Shown here piece by piece: positions 1 through 9,900 of a stretch of DNA of 64,000 nt. The DNA comes from Symsagittifera roscoffensis (lineage: Eukaryota; Xenacoelomorpha; Acoela; Convolutidae). Within the stretch, counting starts at the first letter, position 1, and every line of letters begins with the position of its first letter. The notes beneath the pieces were generated by a model. The model searched no databases. It was not told the origin of the DNA and saw only the letters and a list, made by a program, of their open reading frames with translations. The DNA lies in assembly GCF_963678635.1 (NCBI RefSeq), contig NC_087065.1, positions 32,539,729 through 32,603,728 of the forward strand. The letters run 5' to 3'. The position numbers were made by a program, and so were the translations under genes.

Positions 1-476
1 TTTGAAATATTTTGCTCATCAATTGACTTGATGGTCTTAGCACAATTCTTTTTAGAGACTTGATAAAAATTAGTGCAAGTCAAAATCTTTTTCTTTTCAA
101 AACTCTACTTCCGCCGAAAAATGACGTATTTGCAACTGTTTTAATGATAAGCCATTCAATCATCATCATCGTCATCATCATCATCATCATCATCATCATC
201 AGCATCATCATCATCATCATCATCATCATCTTTAAGTTTTACACTATCTTCTGGTCTACGCTGATAAGTGTGTATTGTCCAGTTTTAGTGTTAGCCAGTC
301 TGGTTTCTATCAATGCAGGAGAGAAAAAAAATCGCCAAAATTATTATTTTTTTCATGCACAGAGCTTGAAAGCGGCCATTGCTGATTCTCCGTGCGAATG
401 AACTTGCCCTAGAATAATGTTAAATGTGCATAAAGCCTGAGGAAGCCATTGATGCAAAGCCTAGCAACAACTTGTT
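1..476. other. Non-coding flank with microsatellite
   Basis: I see no gene here. The only long reading frame is the translation of an ATC microsatellite and has no recognisable domain. Confidence 0.5.
159..230. repeat. (ATC)n microsatellite
   Basis: About 24 copies of the trinucleotide ATC/CAT with two single-base interruptions (a GTC and an AGC). The poly-isoleucine reading frame over it is a by-product of the repeat. Confidence 0.95.
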
Positions 477-977
477 GTTCCGACTTTCAGTAAGGGAAAA
501 TTTGTGCTCGGGGTGGGTTTTTCTTTCTTCAGACAAATTTCGACTTTTTAACTAGCCATTTTTGACGGAATTTTTTAATATCATTTGAAAGGTATTGTTG
601 TCCTGAGCTCAAATTTGAAAATATATTTCACCTGTGATCATTTTTTGTACAGTTATGAAGGTTTAAAGATTGCCATTTTGGCCAATTTGGGACAATTAAC
701 GCGCGATATATTTCGCGCTATTAACGCGTAAGCGGAGAGTTAATCCGTCTTAGAAATCGTTCCAAATTGGTTAAAAGAAGCTTATTTGCCATAATTGGTT
801 TGTTACAAGGAGCGAAATCTATCCTTTTGTACTTTATATGGCGTGTGGGGGGATGATTTTCATTAAAAAAATTTCAATTACTTTTATTACTTTTAATTTT
901 TTAATGATATTACTGCTCCATAAACCTTAATCGGCAGTCGGAACATTCAGGGCCTCGCCCTGATACGAGCAGTCTTG
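477..977 (+). mobile_element. Helentron-like non-autonomous element, copy 1
   Basis: The 5' end reads GTTCCGACTTTC directly after TT. Near the 3' end lies the inverse motif AGTCGGAAC (936-944), followed by a 7-bp-stem hairpin (947-963, arms TCAGGGC and GCCCTGA) and a terminal CTTG before TTT. An asymmetric subterminal inverted repeat, a 3' hairpin and insertion between two T residues are the published hallmarks of Helentron-type rolling-circle elements and their non-autonomous derivatives. The body is nearly the same as 1252-1762 and shares a palindromic stretch near 699-735 (TTAACGCG ... CGCGCTATTAACGCG). It has no coding capacity. A TIR-type MITE is the alternative, but the hairpin lies outside one repeat only and there is no target-site duplication. 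Confidence 0.7.
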
Positions 978-1251
978 TTTCGATTTGAGGTCAAAACCTG
1001 AAATGAGTTTGTTGATTTCAAATTAAGGAAATTGAGGTTCTGCCCTGCTGGAAGTTTTCATGAATAAAAACTCAAGTATGTCCCTGTCTGTAATAATTGA
1101 CTGTTAATTATAAAGCCAGCTAGTTTGAATCAAGCAATGACTATTTGAGTTATCTTATAAATTTGAATGAGCAGTGCGATTTTCCATTTTTTAAATCCCC
1201 TTTGGGTACATTTTTCTAGTTTGTTTCGCCTTGAAGCACATTTCCTTTATT

Positions 1252-1762
1252 GTTCCGACTTTCGATACAAAAGTAACGGACTATTTGTGCTCGGGGTGGG
1301 TTTTTTTTTCTTCAGACAAATTTCGACTTTTTAACTAGCCATTTTTGACGGAATTTTTTATATCATTCGAAAGCTATTTGTGTCCTGAGCTTATATTTGA
1401 AAAGATATTTCACCTGTGATTATTTTTCGTGAAGTCATGAGGGTTTAAAGATTGCCATTTTGGCCATTTTGACCAATTTGGGAGAATTAACGCACGATAT
1501 TTTTCGCGCTATTAACGCGTAAGCGGAGATTTAATCCGTCTTAGAAATCGTTCCAAATTAGTTGGAAGAAGCTTATTTGCCATAATTGATTTGTTACAAG
1601 GAGCGAAATTTATCCTTTTGTACTTTATATGGCGTGTGGGGGGATGATTTTCATAAAAAATTTCAAATTTGAGAAATTTTTTTTTTCATTTTTATTACAT
1701 TTTATTAAACATTAAAAGACAGTCGGAACATTCAGGTCTTCGCCCTGATACGAGCAGTCTTG
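1252..1762 (+). mobile_element. Helentron-like non-autonomous element, copy 2
   Basis: Second copy of the 477-977 element, same orientation, 275 bp downstream. It starts GTTCCGACTTTC after TT. The 3' motif AGTCGGAAC is at 1721-1729, then a hairpin (1731-1747, arms TCAGGTC and GCCCTGA with one G-T wobble), then CTTG before TTTT. The two copies align over almost their whole length with scattered substitutions and small indels, so they are not a recent duplication. Non-coding. Confidence 0.7.
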
Positions 1763-1779
1763 TTTTTTCTTGATAGGCG

Positions 1780-2530
1780 TTTAAGATCACTATGAACAAT
1801 AACGGCAAAGCCTTTGATCAATTTTTGAAATAATCCTTGAACTTATCAACCAACTCTTTATCGGCGGCACATTTACAGCATTCTTGGTCTGTTTTAGTAA
1901 GTTTGTCCTTAAAATGAATGGTTTTTTTGCGAAAACAAACTTTTGCTTTTCTGCACTTCATGGAACAGCAGATTTCTGTTGTCACAGGTCGGATTTTTCC
2001 TAAAAACCTTTCAAATTATCATTTTTTTTGTTTACGGATTTGGTCCTTAGTGTCAAAGAAAGAAAAAGTTTTCTCTCTAATTTTCTTGGACTTCATGGGA
2101 TTTTCATGACCACTGGTTGTGTTGAAAATTTCTACAAAAGCAGAGCATTGATCATTGATGCCAAGAATGATTTGGTTAAGAGGGAGATTTTTGTATTAAC
2201 TATTTTTCAAGTTTCTCCAATGCGATATTTGCCGTTGAGGTTACCATTTAAATGAGGTGATTGACAATACGCAAATAAAACAAGATAATAGTCACTGAAG
2301 ATAACTTTCAGAGATCGTAATTCAATTAATTTAATTATAGTTGCTGACTACTAGGTCAACTATGTGATGTTCATAGTGAGTTCTGGAGTCGACGAATTGA
2401 GTCAGATCAAAACCACCTAGCCTGTTCCCTCATTGTTTTGAATTTTAGACAATATTTGTTGATGGATACATCAAGGTCGCCGAGCATCAGAAAAAAGTTT
2501 CTATCGAAAATGCCTAAGTTCGTTTCACCA
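1780..2530 (-). pseudogene. LINE (non-LTR retrotransposon) endonuclease relic
   Basis: Read on the minus strand in shifting frames, three pieces occur in the order expected of an APE-type endonuclease. They are a GDLDVSI stretch near 2490 (family GDFNVDL), HHIVDLVVSN near 2370 (family LIDLIFTN-like), and FSDYYLVLF near 2300 (family SDHxLV). Further downstream, charged sequence with KKIREK and TKDQIRKQK resembles the linker between endonuclease and reverse transcriptase. Several stops and frameshifts separate the pieces, so this is dead. The clade (jockey/CR1-like) is a guess; the identification rests on motif order only. Confidence 0.45.
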
Positions 2531-3330
2531 TAACAGCTCTGTTAAAGCCTTCATATATCCGTTTACAATCTGCATCTCGAGAAAATTTTGTTTTGCAAAG
2601 TCCAGAGAATTTTTTTTGAGCTCAAAACACTTCGCGTCTTTCGCGTGAATAGAGACGAAGTACTAAACCTTAGAACTACAATGAAAACAAGCGCTGAATG
2701 TTCAGATTTTGCATTAACGTATCTGAACTGATATTCATTTTGAAATAATTTCGTTAATACTTCTTCTATTTTAGTTTCTTCTACCTGATATTTCGAAATT
2801 GAAATGATGCACAGAGGCGAAGCAGAGCTTCGTATAATATGCAATACGAAGAAAAAAATATATATAATGAAAAAAAAACAAATATTGAATTTCCTCCGTA
2901 TTTAAAATTTCATGGAAATTTCAAAAACACAATACACCCAGAACAAAATACTATAAATGAGATCAACTCTTGTCTGAAAAAAATTGGCTCAAGCATTCAA
3001 AAAATTTCCTTTTGCAAACACGAGTACTCTAAATTGAAAAGAAGCACAAATTGAATGATCAAAAAATGAACTGGAAAAACATACGTCATTTAGTTGCGCG
3101 CATCCAATTTAAAAAACGGTTTTTGATCTAACACCCCACTCCCATCTCGCCTAGTTGCTCCTCTGATAATCAAAACGTACGTCTACAATCTTCATTAAAA
3201 CCTAGTCAGCCAAACAAATAAAACGTACACGAATTGAGCGGAAAAATTGAGCTGAAAAACTTGAGTCATTTAGTTGAACTAAATCGTTATTGTAACGATT
3301 TCCGAAGAAAGTGAGGATTTTATCCCGAGA
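2531..3330. other. No gene recognised
   Basis: Short reading frames on both strands meet near 2840 but have no recognisable domain. A local inverted repeat (GAAGCAGAGCTTCGTAT ... AATACGAAG) lies at about 2818-2850. The phrase GTCATTTAGTTG occurs twice (near 3086 and 3266), suggesting an old local duplication. Confidence 0.4.
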
Positions 3331-3399
3331 CGAGGTCTGCTACTCATGTTGCGACCGAGATGGGTAGCCGAAATGGACTTTCTGCGACCGCAATTCCAT

Positions 3400-3985
3400 A
3401 CTACCGAAAGAGGGTTGAGGTGCACGAAGTCGCAACATGGGTCCCACAAATTCGCAACATAGCTAAAATTAGGTCGCGCAAAGTCGCAACATGGGTCGCG
3501 CCAATCGCAACTTGGGTCGCGCAAAGTCGTAACGTGTGTCGCGCAAAGTCGCAACACGGGGCGCTCAAAGCCACAACATGGGTCGCGCAGAGTCGAAACA
3601 TTGGTCGCGCACAGGGGCAACATGAATTGTGCGAAACATTAGACGCATTGAGGGTCGCGTAAAGTCGCAGCATGAGTCGCGCATCACAAAAAGTTTCTAA
3701 CAAAATTAGATACTTGCTTGCTTGCATACTTTTCTTGCTTGCATAAGCGTAATACAGATGCATACTGCAACATAGTCCAGTATAAATGAATTTTTAATGT
3801 GCAGTTAGCTGGACCAACAAATTTGCTAATCATATACAGGACCTCCTAATTTTTTGGGGCGAGAAAAGTTGTAACATATCTGTTTTGAGTCGCGCAAAGT
3901 CACGCAGTTTTCTCCGGTCGCACAAAGTTGTAACATAGCAATTTTCAGTCGCAATGATCGCAACGTACCTAATTTGGGTCGCACT
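3400..3985 (-). repeat. Degenerate 21-22 bp minisatellite related to the large satellite
   Basis: Repeated units of the form GGTCGCGCAAAGTCGCAAC-ATG follow each other with variation, densest at 3425-3690 and looser at 3870-3985. Some units carry an AAAATTAGG or CTAATTTGG segment. Aligned with the reverse complement of the 31.5-55.1 kb monomer, the order ACAT, GC-rich link, AATT-GGTCG, AAAGTCG-AACAT, GTCG-GC is shared. I infer common ancestry in opposite orientation. Overlapping reading frames on both strands are products of the repeat. Confidence 0.65.
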
Positions 3986-4029
3986 ATACCTACCCATTTT
4001 GAGTAGCTATGGTCACAACTGGATATACC

Positions 4030-4879
4030 CGGGGTGGTTTTTTTGTTCACACCAGTTTTTAGAAAAATTGAATGCGAATGGGCATCAATAGGTAAATCTT
4101 GTGATTGCCAAGCAAGTTTGCTTGCACATGACTTAAGGGTGAATTTGCGGCTGGAATAATACTTTAATATTTTGTTTCAAAACGCGAATAATTTGTGCTT
4201 GGCAAATTATCTGCACTCATAATTGTTCCAAAATGAATTGAGGCAAACTATTTCGCCTTATTAGTTCCATTAACAACTCAAATTTTAACATCTCGATATT
4301 ATCAGCCTAGAATTTGTAGAGCGTCAATATTTCATACAGCAAAAACGATTCGAGACCAGTTAATCGGGACGCCTCCCCCAGAGATTCTGTCCTCAGCCGT
4401 TTCAAAAGGTCGCCCCTTTGCACTATTTCTTTCGCACCATTTTCGATACATCACAATCATAGTATGGCAAAATATTCGATAGGAAAGCTAAGAGAAACCT
4501 ACTTAGTCGAAAAAACTGTTTGAGGGAGAAACGAAAAATAGGTCTATCAAATAGGTCTATGTTCGAAACAACATGTCAAAAAAATTTGCTAGCTGTAAAT
4601 AAGCATTGAAACAAAACTGCTGATTGGGTAACTATGCCAACAAAACTTGCAAAGGCGCTCTTGAGCCGGAAGTAATTGTTATACAATTTTTCGATCTGTA
4701 TGAAATTTGATTCCCAAAGTTTTCAAGATTTTCAAGCCCTTCAGCACAAACATGAAGGAAAACTTAGTATCGAGCTTCGAATGACACAGTTTGAGTCGAC
4801 TAAGACGATATAAAATTATTCGAGAAATTTTAAGCAAGACTAACTAAACAACTTGAGCAAAAAAAAACCAAAAAGATAA
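4030..4879. other. No gene recognised
   Basis: AT-rich sequence with no long reading frame and no repeat structure that I can define. Confidence 0.4.
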
Positions 4880-5079
4880 TAGCTGGCTGCTGTGCGAGTA
4901 GCACAGAGTGTTCCGACCATATGAAAAAAAAATACAAATAAAAGTTCTTCAAGTTTATAAGTTTTTCGACTTAGTGTCGTTTTTTGCGTTTTTTTTTGCG
5001 CGGGGTATGATGAAAAACTAAATACACGTCTAAAAAAAGTAAATTAGGCATAAACGACAACAGTTGTTTTCAAATGAAA
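4880..5079 (-). mobile_element. Helentron-like 3' end fragment
   Basis: On the minus strand the sequence shows GGTCGGAAC (near 4914) followed by a perfect hairpin with CTGTGC and GCACAG arms and a 5-base loop (4887-4906 region). The internal sequence towards 5050 resembles the plus-strand 3' fragment at 28.1-28.2 kb, both having ATCATACC/ATCACACC then CGC and AAAAAACGACA. No matching 5' end is visible before the next element starts at 5080, so this is a truncated or tandem copy. Its terminal tetranucleotide is unclear. Confidence 0.5.
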
Positions 5080-5805
5080 CAAGGACATCCGGTTACTGTG
5101 TAAGCAGCACAAAATGTTCCGACCACAGTCATAGAAAAAAACAAAAACATTTTTTTAAATTAAGTGTTTTTTTCCATATGTCGTAAAGAAGACATCTCAA
5201 CGAAAAAATAACTTAGGCTTAATTGCCGGGGATATTAAAAAGGCCATTCGGAAAACAGGAAACAGTTTTTGAAAAAAATTGACTAAAAACTTTTTTTAAA
5301 AATAGCCCAAATTTTTAATTTTTTTGCCAAAATTTTTGGTATTTTTAACCTTTGTTTTTTTTCAAAACTGTTTTTGGTCAAGTAGGTGCCATTTAAAATT
5401 TTCAAAACTAGTTTTCCTTTGAAACAATTAAGTTTTTTTCTGTTTTTGCACAAGTTATAATCCCTTCAATCGTTCGACTTTTCTGTTTTTTGCACAAGTT
5501 ATCATCCCTTCATTCGTTCAATTTTTCTGTTTTCGCACAGATTTTTCTGTTGTTATCGACCTTTATTTCGTTCAATTTCTTTAGACGAATTTAGACTAAA
5601 AGTCAAAAATTTTCAAACCGGTTTTTCTGGAAAAAATTTTTGTTAAAATTTCGTCCAAATTATAATTGAAAGGGTTTTAATATGATATGTCACTCAACCC
5701 AGTCTGATGATTGTTTTTAGGTACTTGATTTTGCGTGGAAAACGAAAAAAAAACAATAAAACACACCCAAATACAAATTTTTTTACCATTTTCAATAGTC
5801 GGAAC
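5080..5805 (-). mobile_element. Helentron-like non-autonomous element, copy 3 (second subfamily)
   Basis: The minus-strand 5' end is GTTCCGACTATTGAAAATG starting at 5805, after TT. The 3' subterminal GGTCGGAACA is near 5124-5115, followed by a hairpin (TTGTG / CACAG arms, 5095-5112 region), the sequence GTAACCGGATGTCC and a terminal CTTG before TTTC at 5080. The 5' motif matches the fragment at 22984, and the 3' end matches those at 28210 and 62903. The interior is A/T-rich and non-coding. Confidence 0.65.
5449..5536. repeat. 44-bp tandem repeat, two copies
   Basis: Two adjacent units begin CACAAGTTAT and end TTTTTCTGTTTT, differing at a few positions. They lie inside the Helentron-like element at 5080-5805. 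Confidence 0.75.
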
Positions 5806-6187
5806 AATTACTAAAACTGAAATTATAAAAATTACTAGATTGGTTACTAAAATAGTCGCTTGAAAAAAACTTACCTGAGCATAATATCTTGTTCGATTAC
5901 TTTCTTCAAAGGTGGAAACTATTCACTAATTGCAGGTAAAAAAAATTGATTGTTAATAAAAAACATCAAACCATATTTATTCGAGAGCAATAACAAAAAA
6001 CTATGATCAACCGCCGAAAATGGACTTGAATTTTGAAAACTATCCAATCATTAACTTATTAAAAAATTTTCTCTGAAGATAGCATTGTATGAAACGATGG
6101 TATAGATGTACAGAGAATGAGTTCTCTTAGAGCACTAACTGGTTCTTTTTACTTTTCACCCACCTACAAATTTCTATAATTCAAATT
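5806..6187. other. No gene recognised
   Basis: AT-rich flank between the Helentron-like copy and the homopolymer-rich repeats. Nothing identifiable. Confidence 0.4.
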
Positions 6188-6545
6188 GGCTCTTTTTCCT
6201 TCCCCCCCCCCCCCACCTGCAAAGTTTTACAATGAAAAATTTGTTCACATTGTTCGATTGTTATGAAAATTAGCATACGGACTAATAAGGGCATGGCAAA
6301 CATATTTGCTCTTCATAATTAACCTTGTAAAATCACTCGTTACACCATAAAATTGATGCTCGTGTGAGGTGGGGGGGGGGGGGGGTGTGGAAAAAGAGCC
6401 TTTTTTGTCCAATCGTCATGAAAATTGACATGCAGACTAATTAGGCCATGACAAACATTTTTGGTCGTGATAATCAACCTATGTAAGACCACTCGTTAAA
6501 CCATAAAATTGATGCTCGTGTGAAGTGGGGGATGGAAAAAGAGCC
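6188..6545. repeat. Inverted repeat plus 160-bp direct duplication with C/G homopolymers
   Basis: GGCTCTTTTTCC at 6188-6199, followed by a C run and CACCT, is mirrored by AGGTG, a G run and GGAAAAAGAGCC at 6389-6400; GGAAAAAGAGCC recurs at 6534-6545. The segments 6264-6400 and 6420-6545 are diverged direct copies, each with ACTCGTTA.ACCATAAAATT then GATGCTCGTGTGA. This looks like a small foldback element whose right end was duplicated. Confidence 0.6.
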
Positions 6546-6834
6546 CACTAAGCAACCCAAAATTGCCAAAATTGTCTAGTCCGGATGATAAATTCTGAGA
6601 AAACCTGGATTTTGTTCTGCACGTGCGTGTAGGCAAAAAACTACTAAAAAGAGGAGTTGAGAACATGTATCTTGTGATAAATTTCATTAGCACTGTTGTT
6701 ATTTTAAAATTTATTAATGAAATGCTGACAGTTCAGTTGAGCAGTTCTGTTTATATTTCTTCTTCCTAAGCTTTCCGAACCAATTGGATATTGGAGATAA
6801 GAAAAAAACTTTGGCGATAGAGGGTGAAGTTGTT

Positions 6835-6925
6835 GAGGTGAAGTTGATGAGGTGAAGTTGATGATGTGAAGTTGATGAGGTGAAGTTGATGATGTGAAGT
6901 TGATGAGGTGAAGTTGGTGAGAAAA
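6835..6925. repeat. 15-bp minisatellite GATGAGGTGAAGTTG
   Basis: About six units of GATGAGGTGAAGTTG or GATGATGTGAAGTTG lie just inside the intron that follows dynein exon 5. The conserved dynein sequence stops before it and a GTACAC donor lies at 6931, so I treat it as intronic. Confidence 0.9.
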
Positions 6926-6931
6926 GTGTAC

Positions 6932-9900
6932 TCGCCATGGACAAAATGAGGTTGCACATTTCCTGCAGCACCACAATGATTCTTCCAGGGGTGCGATAGT
7001 GGCGAGAGTGGACCCAGATGAGGGCAAGGGTGTGCATGCAGGCTTTCAGGTGTGGCCCCATATCTGTGAAGTCCTCCTGCTGCATACTGTCCAGTTTGAA
7101 CTTGAGCGGCTTCAGATGCACTGAAATGTCTCTCGCTTCCTCGATGCCTGCCAGAGCAAACAAACAACATTAAGCAGTTGATTAATTTCATTCACTTTCA
7201 AACAAAACCAGTTAGTTGAAAAACATAACGGAAAAATTAAAGAGTTTGTTGATCTGATCTCAAGTAACAGCTGTCAATTTTCTAGCCCAATTTTGTTCCG
7301 ACCGTTCTTGTAGAATGCGAGGAACTACCGCGTTACCTGACTTCACTGGAAGCTCGTAGGGAATTAAGTGCGAGGCCCATGTGAACACAATCTTACACCC
7401 CCCCCCCTCCCCCCTACATAGACCAAGTGAACGATCTACCCCCTAAAATTAAAAGACAAATTCGAGCAATAAGGCCTGCATGTCCTATGCTCAAATCTAA
7501 TTGACTGAAAAATATTACTTTTAACCAAGCAAACTATCTCCCTATTTTGATTGGGGGGAGAGAGATAGCTCACTCACTTGTTCACTTGGTCAGCTCACCG
7601 TTTCCAGAAAAACTGACCTGAATAAATCATTTTTGGACCAAATACCAAACTTAGTTTCATGTAAGGTTGTTCTCGTAATATTTTTTTCAGAAATGTTTTT
7701 CGCTGAAATTTTTTGTGAAAATAAATCACAAAGACTTTTCAGCACTAGTTAACGTGATTGGAAATTTCTGTATTACTTGCAAAGCATTCTGGTGTACGTG
7801 TTTACGTATGCTCCGTTTCCTGAGATTAGAATTTTTATTTGAGCCTAACAATTCGAGGAAATTTTTAAGTGGTGAAAAGTAGCGGAGGCACGCGGCGAAA
7901 TCAATCATAAAAGAGTGAATCGAGTACTAGTAACCTGATTCAACTTGGGAGTAGAGGGATTGGAGAGAAGGGTAGTAGGCGCTGTCGTGTTGCTTCAGTA
8001 CCTCTCCCATCTCCACCATGTCGGGCTTCGACATCTGAAAAGAACCCACAAAACAATTAGACTTGAACCCACAAAATATCAACCACATTTGAAAATACCT
8101 CGGAGCTCTCAATTGCTATAAATTTGAATAGTTTTATCAACCTATATGTTTTTGCTCGGCACACTACTGGTCCAAGTTGGCACAAATTTGCATCAGGGCG
8201 TACAACGTGGGAATAAGCGTCTTTGAGCATTGGCCTAAGGCTTCTTTAAAGGTCGATGGAGCCAAAGCATTGCCCGACCACGTGTTTCTCCAAACCTCAA
8301 CTCAGATTCAAAGTTTCCGTCGGAAGAATTTCGGAATGAAGGGCTAGGGTTTGTTCAAAAACCCTCAAATCATTTGAGTTCATAACCAGGTATGCTGGAA
8401 AAAGTTTCGTGAGATGCCCTTGTTTAAATCGGATTTCAGGAATGAACGAAACTTATGCTAGGGATGGATAGCACTAAACTGTGGACAATTTTTCTCTCAC
8501 TCTGATTGCTTTCGTGGCATCAAAGGTGGATGAATATACCCACCTTCGACGCAATCTACATAATGAAATCAGGAAATCTATCGTTCGTAAACCTCTTCGA
8601 GGGGATATGCTACTAAATCGAGATAGGGCCATGCTTCAGCCGTTTGTAGCCGAAAGCTTTCACAACATGTAACTTCAAGTGTAGATGACGCCGGATTTGA
8701 TATCACAGTAGATGGACTCTGGGGGAAAAGGTACATCAGAGCGTATTTTAAAGTTAAAAACTTCAACCCATTGACCAAATCCATTATAGAAGGCTTTCCT
8801 TCATTGCTCCTTTTTTATGCGCATGTGATATTGAAAGTAATCTTGGTCCATCTGATGGCGCCCTCACAATTTACCAGATTTGTTAAGACTGCGGATGTCT
8901 GTGTTGGCTCTTCTCCTGCTCTCTCGGGTTTGACCACCGGTATCTATGATGCTTCCACGCGATCACAACGAGTTGAAAACGATCGCTTCTTTGCTGATTT
9001 TCGTGGCTGGAAAAACAGCTCTGACTCCTGGGTCAACTTGGATCAAATTTTCCGACTCCCCAGTGGATATGCTCCTATAGGCCGGAATTCTCGCGGCCCA
9101 ATCTGCCCACTTGCATCTGCTGTCTCCAGCCATATCTCCGTCAGTTTAGCGAGTTCTCGTTCCCCGGATGCTCTTGTTAGTTCTGGCCTCCCTCAGCGAT
9201 GTCCAGTATGACAATATCGTCTGAGCCCACTGACTTCCTCGAAAGCGCCGTACCTGATCTTTCTGATGTCATGTCTTCGAGAGGAGTTGATACGATCCGT
9301 TTGGTCTCGATTTGTTTTCGTAAGGAGTGGTCTGAACTCATTGGCAACACTCTGGACATCTGCACCTTAGCATAAGCCAACATAAAAACTGGACTCGGCT
9401 GTTCATGCTCCCTAAAAGTATCATGAAAGCTCCTTCCCGCGGAGGCAAGTCTCACGTCGCAAATAACTGCAAAGGCATTCGCCAATGAATCAAGTCCTGG
9501 AAGGAGTAAAAACTCGGACCTCTGGTCTAGAGCTATTAAAAGACCTAAAGAGCGAACGAAGCAAAGAATAAAATTTCTTCAGGCTTTAATGCCCGCAGAG
9601 CTAAAGAGCTAGCAAGTATAGGTCATTTCGGGAGAGCAGCTAAAGCCCTGTGATCTGAAGGCCTCGTGTCCAAAATTCAGGACATTCGCAGTCTTCACCT
9701 TCCTGCAGACACTCGAGTTCTTTTGTTCTTGGAGTACTGGCCGCCCGGCTGCTTTCGAGGTCACCGAGACATCCCCGCTGCAGTTATCTCTACTCTAACG
9801 TGCGGCGGAGACTTTCATCCCATTAACAGTCAAAAGAAATCACATTCATCCCGTTAGCAATCAAAACGTTCGGGGTTCGGTCCGCTTTGGCTGTCAAAAC

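Noticed and set aside
60-401. 113-codon frame with a poly-isoleucine segment
   Set aside because: It is created by the ATC microsatellite; the rest has no domain.
3279-3763. Overlapping plus and minus frames of 100-120 codons
   Set aside because: They are translations of the 21-22 bp minisatellite in several frames.
6704-6925. Extension of dynein exon 5 through the HQLHLINF repeat
   Set aside because: Those residues come from the 15-bp minisatellite, the family match ends before it, and a GT donor lies at the boundary.
7295-7304. GTTCCGACCG as another Helentron-like 5' end
   Set aside because: The following sequence matches neither subfamily and no 3' hairpin end is found downstream; a 10-base match alone may be chance.
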